DNA of 64,000 bases from Arcobacteraceae bacterium. Lineage in GTDB: Bacteria > Campylobacterota > Campylobacteria > Campylobacterales > Arcobacteraceae. This document shows, in pieces, positions 60,174 through 64,000 of the stretch. The DNA is taken from positions 1 through 64,000 of the forward strand of contig JALNYH010000003.1 of NCBI GenBank assembly GCA_023229945.1, in the 5' to 3' direction. A program made the translations under genes and the position numbers. Positions within the stretch are counted from its first letter, which is position 1; each line of letters opens with the position of its first letter. The notes below the pieces were generated by a model that had not been told where the DNA came from, searched no databases, and worked only from the letters and a program-made list of their open reading frames with translations.

Positions 60174-60941
60174 TTAGTTAAAAGTAGTTCCACCATCAAT
60201 TACTATTGTTTGACCTGTGAGCCAACTACACTCATCAGTACACAAAAAGTAAGCCATACCAGATAGATCACTGGCCTCACCCATCCTCGATAAGGGACTC
60301 CTTTTTACAACTTCTGATTTCACTTCTTCATAATTTGGGAATTTTTTAAGAGCATCTGTATCTATAGGTCCGCCACTTACACAATTTACTCTGATGTTAA
60401 ATTCTCCAAGTTCGGCAGCTGCGTATTTCACCATCGTTTCAACAGCATTTTTACTATTTCCATGTCCAGCATAATTTGGTGTATATACAAGATTACCAGT
60501 GGAGCTAAGGCTAATAATAGCTCCTCCACCATTTTTTTGCATTCTTTTTGCTGCTTCTTGTGCACCAGCAACAAAAGCCAAAACGGTAGCCGTATAAATA
60601 TTGTTAAGACCTTTAGTTTTGAGTCTCATAAAAGGTGCAAAACCACCAACTACAGCACGACCAGAGATGATAGCATTAGAAATAAAATAATCGACTCTAT
60701 CGAAATCTTTATCAATTTCTGCGAAAAGATCCTTGTATGTGTCAGGCTCAAGTATATTAAATGGATAACTTTTAGCTTTGATATTGTATTTTTGCATCAA
60801 ATCATCTTCAATTTCTTTTGCGATTTCTTTGTTTGAATTGTATGTAAATGCAATATTAATACCTTCTTGGGCAAATCTATATGCAATAGCTTTACCGATA
60901 CCTTTTGTAGCTCCACTAATTACTAAAACTTTATTGCTCAT
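60174..60941 (-). CDS. fabL: Enoyl-ACP reductase III, FabL-type
   Basis: A 255-aa short-chain dehydrogenase. NADPH site SGATKGIG (9-16). The active-site Tyr157 and Lys164 are spaced Y-x6-K, the enoyl-reductase pattern, rather than the Y-x3-K of ordinary SDRs. It shares with Bacillus FabL the blocks AQEAAKRMQKNGGG and SGGPIDTDALKKFPN. FabL reduces enoyl-ACP in fatty-acid elongation and is poorly sensitive to triclosan. A standard FabI may exist elsewhere. It lies 10 nt after dapA. Confidence 0.85.
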   Translation of the reverse strand: MSNKVLVISGATKGIGKAIAYRFAQEGINIAFTYNSNKEIAKEIEDDLMQKYNIKAKSYPFNILEPDTYKDLFAEIDKDFDRVDYFISNAIISGRAVVGGFAPFMRLKTKGLNNIYTATVLAFVAGAQEAAKRMQKNGGGAIISLSSTGNLVYTPNYAGHGNSKNAVETMVKYAAAELGEFNIRVNCVSGGPIDTDALKKFPNYEEVKSEVVKRSPLSRMGEASDLSGMAYFLCTDECSWLTGQTIVIDGGTTFN

Positions 60942-60951
60942 TTTATATTCC

Positions 60952-61839
60952 TTATAATATTATATCATATTTTTGTATTATTTGTTCAATTTTTTTCAAA
61001 TTTTCATTTGATGGTGGCGTAAGAGGCAATCTAAATTCCAAAGTATCAATTAACCCAGCAATATACATGGCAGCTTTGATTGGAATTGGATTTGATTCAC
61101 AAAATAGAACTTTGTTTAATTCAAATAAATGCTCATTTAACTCTTTTGCTTCTTGAAGTTTACCTTCTTTTGCAAGATTGATTAGCTTACTTTTTAGATT
61201 TGGTACTAAGTTTGCTGTTACAGATATACATCCTTGACCACCAACTGTCATAGTAGGGAAGTCTGTTGCATCATCACCACTTACTACAGCAAGTTCAGGA
61301 GCTAGTTTCAATAATTCTACAATACGATCTAAACTTCCTGTTGCTTCCTTGATTCCATAAATATTTTTAATATCGTTAAACAATCTAGCTACAGTAGATG
61401 GCAATAAATCAACTCCACTTCTTCCTGGTACATTATAAAGCATTACTGGAATATCTATAGAATTAGCTATTGCACAATAATGTTGATATAAACCTTCTTG
61501 TGTAGGTTTGTTATAATAAGGAGTCACGGACAAAATAGCATCTGCACCAATTTTTTGTGCAAATTTTGCCATTTCTACAGCTTCATGTGTAGCATTGCTT
61601 CCAGCGCCTGCTATAACTTTTACATTTGTTCCCTTACATGTAGCAACAGCTATTTCTATACATTCTCTATCTTCTTCATATGTCAATGTTGCACTTTCAC
61701 CAGTTGTTCCTACTGGAACTATAGCATTCATACCTTGATTGATTTGTCTTTTTATTAATTTCTCAAAAGTTTGGCTATCAAGTTTTCCATTTTTAAAAGG
61801 TGTGACCAAAGCTGTCATAGCACCGATTATATTATTCAT
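60952..61839 (-). CDS. dapA: 4-hydroxy-tetrahydrodipicolinate synthase
   Basis: First committed step to DAP and lysine: condenses pyruvate with aspartate semialdehyde. The 295-aa TIM-barrel protein has GTTGESATL, the YYNKPTQEGLYQHY catalytic region, NVPGRSGVD and the Schiff-base Lys in GIKEATGS. It overlaps the M16 peptidase gene by 8 nt. DAP also feeds peptidoglycan. Confidence 0.96.
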   Translation of the reverse strand: MNNIIGAMTALVTPFKNGKLDSQTFEKLIKRQINQGMNAIVPVGTTGESATLTYEEDRECIEIAVATCKGTNVKVIAGAGSNATHEAVEMAKFAQKIGADAILSVTPYYNKPTQEGLYQHYCAIANSIDIPVMLYNVPGRSGVDLLPSTVARLFNDIKNIYGIKEATGSLDRIVELLKLAPELAVVSGDDATDFPTMTVGGQGCISVTANLVPNLKSKLINLAKEGKLQEAKELNEHLFELNKVLFCESNPIPIKAAMYIAGLIDTLEFRLPLTPPSNENLKKIEQIIQKYDIIL

Positions 61840-63094
61840 TAGTTTTCCCTTTTTTTAATATTATAGTTGTTGAATTTTCTTTATTAAAGTAATTGTTTGC
61901 AACATTTTTGATATCTTCTATCGTTAGTTTTGCAATATGTTCTTCATAATCCATTAATGGAGTAATATCTCCCTTGGCAAAATAAGTTCCAAATAAATCA
62001 GCCGTACTTGAAGAATTGTCTAAAGAGAAAATAAAATCAGCTTTTGTATTAATCTTCACTTTTTCTAATTCTTCTTGTTTGATATCACCTTTTTTCAAAT
62101 CTTTTATAATTTTTAAAACTTCTACTTCTACATCTTCAGCTTTGATATCTTGATTACAAACTGCAAAAATCATAAATACACCAGGGTCTTTTAGCTCCAT
62201 ATTATATGCGTATATGCTGTTTACCATTCTTTTCTCATCAACTAAAACTTTATGTAATCTACTACTTTTTCCATTTCCTAAAAGTTCACTAATAGCATTA
62301 AGAGCTGGCATTGAGGAATCTTTAAAATCACTTACTTTATAAGCAATGGAAAGCATTTGGACTTCACTGTCTTTATGAATTACTACTTTTTTTGCACCAT
62401 TTTGAGCTGGTTCTTTCATGTGTACTTGCGGAATAGGCGTAGAGTTTTCAATATGTGCAAAATGTTTTTCTGTTTTTGCAAACACACTATCTACATCAAT
62501 ATCTCCAGCAACTAGTACAATAGCATTTTGCGGTTGATAGAAAGTTTTGTGAAACTCTTGTATATCTTCGAGTTTCCAAGTCAAAATATCATCCATAAAA
62601 CCAATAGGTGTCCAGTGATAAGGATGATAAACATATAAATGGTTGAAAAGATTAAAATACAAAAATCCCATAGGATTATTATCAGTTCTCCATCTTCTCT
62701 CTTCTGCAACTACATCTCTTTCTGGCTGAAATTCTTCATCTTTTAATGCTAAATTTTGCATCAACTCACTAAAAAGTTCTAGCGATTTATCAATATTTTG
62801 TGAACTTGATTTGATATAGTACTTTGTATAATCAAAACTTGTTGAAGCATTATTAACTCCACCAAATTTTTTGATAATTTCATCAAACTCACCAGCTTTT
62901 AGGTTATCACTACTTTTGAAATTCATATGTTCTAGCATATGAGCTATTCCACTCTTACCCATAATTTCATTTCTACTGCCAACTTTATATATGATATTGG
63001 TAGTAATTACATTTGTTCCATTTTCCATAGGTATAGCGATAATCTGTAACCCATTGTCCAATGTTTTCTCATAATATTTTGGTAGGCTATTTGC
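61832..63094 (-). CDS. M16-family zinc metallopeptidase
   Basis: A 420-aa M16 peptidase with the intact inverted zinc motif HMLEH and a downstream Glu about 75 residues on (ERDVVAEERRWR), plus a C-terminal R-Y-like region. ATG at 63094 (MANSLPKYYEKTLDNGLQ) has an AAAGGGG SD 5 nt ahead; an in-frame ATG at 63184 would add 30 residues largely encoded by a repeat, so I prefer the shorter form, which lacks a signal peptide. It may pair with the zinc-less M16 at 15966-17264. Confidence 0.88.
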   Translation of the reverse strand, partial: ANSLPKYYEKTLDNGLQIIAIPMENGTNVITTNIIYKVGSRNEIMGKSGIAHMLEHMNFKSSDNLKAGEFDEIIKKFGGVNNASTSFDYTKYYIKSSSQNIDKSLELFSELMQNLALKDEEFQPERDVVAEERRWRTDNNPMGFLYFNLFNHLYVYHPYHWTPIGFMDDILTWKLEDIQEFHKTFYQPQNAIVLVAGDIDVDSVFAKTEKHFAHIENSTPIPQVHMKEPAQNGAKKVVIHKDSEVQMLSIAYKVSDFKDSSMPALNAISELLGNGKSSRLHKVLVDEKRMVNSIYAYNMELKDPGVFMIFAVCNQDIKAEDVEVEVLKIIKDLKKGDIKQEELEKVKINTKADFIFSLDNSSSTADLFGTYFAKGDITPLMDYEEHIAKLTIEDIKNVANNYFNKENSTTIILKKGKTNE

Positions 63095-63112
63095 CATTAA
63101 CACCCCTTTTAT

Positions 63113-63140
63113 AACTAATAACGAAAAACTAATAACGAAT
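63113..63140. repeat. Period-14 direct repeat
   Basis: Two tandem 14-bp units, AACTAATAACGAAA (63113-63126) and AACTAATAACGAAT (63127-63140), followed by a shorter variant to about 63151. It lies in the pyrD-M16 gap and falls inside an apparent N-terminal extension of the M16 frame. Confidence 0.7.
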
Positions 63141-63226
63141 AATTTACGAATATTTTTTGCAAAAATATGATTAGTTTTTATCATCTGTATGAAAATCCTT
63201 TATAAAATAAATCGTCTAATGATACA

Positions 63227-64000
63227 TTAATTATTAACTTTTAAGTCTATTCCAATCGCTTGAGAAATATGACTGAAGCCATCTTTTTTTAGGAGTTCTA
63301 TTAAACCTTTATTTATATCACCCACCATTGAAGGACCCTTGAATATCAATCCTGAATAAACTTGAACCAAGCTAGCTCCTGCTTTTATTCTTACATAAGC
63401 ATCTTCTGCTGTACTTATTCCACCTACTGAGATTAGAATTGTTTTACCATAAAGCTCTTTTGCTATTGCTTTGAAAAGATTGTATGACTTTTCTTTTAGT
63501 ACTTCACCGCTAATTCCACCGAAAGTCTGAGGATTTGGTAATAATGAATAATCAATAGTTGTATTTGTAGCAATTATTCCATCTGCACCATTGTTTATAG
63601 CACACTTACATAAGTCTATTGCAATATTTGCTTCCATATCTGGTGCAATTTTCAGAAATATTGGTTTTTTTGTGATACTTTTTGCCATATAAAATATACT
63701 TTTGATAAACTCTTCATTTTGCAAGTCTCTTAAATTTGGAGTATTTGGACTTGAAATATTTACCACCAAATAATCACACATGTTTTTAAAATTTCTAATA
63801 AGCAACTCATAATCACTAAGAGCGTCTATTTCTGATGTAGTTTTATTTTTCCCTATATTTACACCAACTGGTATAGAAAAAGGGTAAACTTTTTTTACAT
63901 TTTGAGATATTGTGTATGAGCCTAGATTGTTAAAACCCATTGCATTTTGGATAGAGTTTTGTTCAGGATATCTAAAAAGTCTTGGTTTTGGATTGCCACT
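63227..64000 (-). CDS. pyrD: Dihydroorotate dehydrogenase, partial (5' end outside window)
   Basis: The frame is open to the window edge and starts in mid-protein (SGNPKPRLFRYPEQNSIQNAMGFNN), so 5' codons are missing. Class 2 (quinone-linked, membrane-associated) marks: GNPKPRLFR, VGVNIGKN, NISSPNTPNLRDLQ with the catalytic Ser, KIAPDM, NTTIDY, GGISGEVLK and GGISTAEDAY. Pyrimidine synthesis, FMN-dependent. It precedes the M16 gene and appears to lead the long downstream run. Confidence 0.95.
   Translation of the reverse strand, partial: SGNPKPRLFRYPEQNSIQNAMGFNNLGSYTISQNVKKVYPFSIPVGVNIGKNKTTSEIDALSDYELLIRNFKNMCDYLVVNISSPNTPNLRDLQNEEFIKSIFYMAKSITKKPIFLKIAPDMEANIAIDLCKCAINNGADGIIATNTTIDYSLLPNPQTFGGISGEVLKEKSYNLFKAIAKELYGKTILISVGGISTAEDAYVRIKAGASLVQVYSGLIFKGPSMVGDINKGLIELLKKDGFSHISQAIGIDLKVNN

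Overview
The window is a compact, AT-rich bacterial chromosome segment from a Campylobacterota (Epsilonproteobacteria) member; I cannot fix the genus. Evidence for the phylum: a hobA gene (DnaA partner known only from this group) in the order nudH-lysC-hobA-holB-folP, a bamA-mqnC-M16 peptidase block, a gltX-yggT-slt block, a futalosine-pathway menaquinone gene (mqnC), a cbpA-hspR heat-shock pair with a HAIR-like operator, and an flhX/FliK-like flagellar pair. All of these orders are familiar from Helicobacter, Campylobacter or their free-living relatives.

Layout. 1-3374 (minus) is the only clearly accessory stretch: a tightly coupled run of unrecognised genes containing two paralogous membrane-anchored proteins (341 and 358 aa), a two-TM zinc-ribbon protein, three mini-ORFs and a gene that leaves the window. 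3571-11092 (minus): radA, an EnvC-like protein, ftsX, ftsE, trmB, an FN3 lipoprotein and rluD. 11111-12709 (plus): rodA and a small lipoprotein. 12681-20582 (minus): bamA-mqnC-M16-gltX, then yggT-slt. 20675-25801: tyrA, a methyltransferase, pgeF, bioA, purU, trmL. 25826-28317: an OmpA-family protein and cbpA-hspR. 28370-32589 (minus): nudH-lysC-hobA-holB-folP and a 56-aa extremely acidic protein. 32645-35771 (plus): hemW, prmC, an M48 lipoprotein and a yeast-type cytosine deaminase. 35768-39104 (minus): an HI0933-type flavoprotein with a defective-looking start, flhX, a FliK-like protein, and a tiny membrane protein. 39222-44233 (plus): rsuA, an unknown gene, recD2, an ABC-F ATPase. 44263-54953: an EAL protein, kdsB, a GH17-GT2 glucan synthase-like fusion, an orphan histidine kinase, polA, an OmpR-type regulator and two small genes. 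54981-64000 (minus): a long run pyrD (partial)-M16-dapA-fabL-haem-c diguanylate cyclase-pgsA-rseP-yggS-HAD-HIT.

Themes. Cell envelope growth and division (RodA, FtsEX/EnvC-like, Slt, BamA, RseP, PgsA, KdsB, FabL), translation and rRNA/tRNA modification (RluD, RsuA, TrmB, TrmL, GltX, PrmC), DNA replication and repair (PolA, RadA, RecD2, HolB, HobA), and c-di-GMP turnover. No tRNA, rRNA, CRISPR array, insertion sequence or prophage was recognised. No gene-free stretch exceeds about 300 bases.

The most distinctive non-gene signal is a set of seven intergenic loci carrying direct repeats with a 7-bp (or 14-bp) period, each with a different unit sequence, usually placed at gene ends where they supply the stop codon; two are associated with short perfect hairpins. 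The most novel gene content is the 1-3374 cassette. I did not find a convincing complete new defence or mobile system here.
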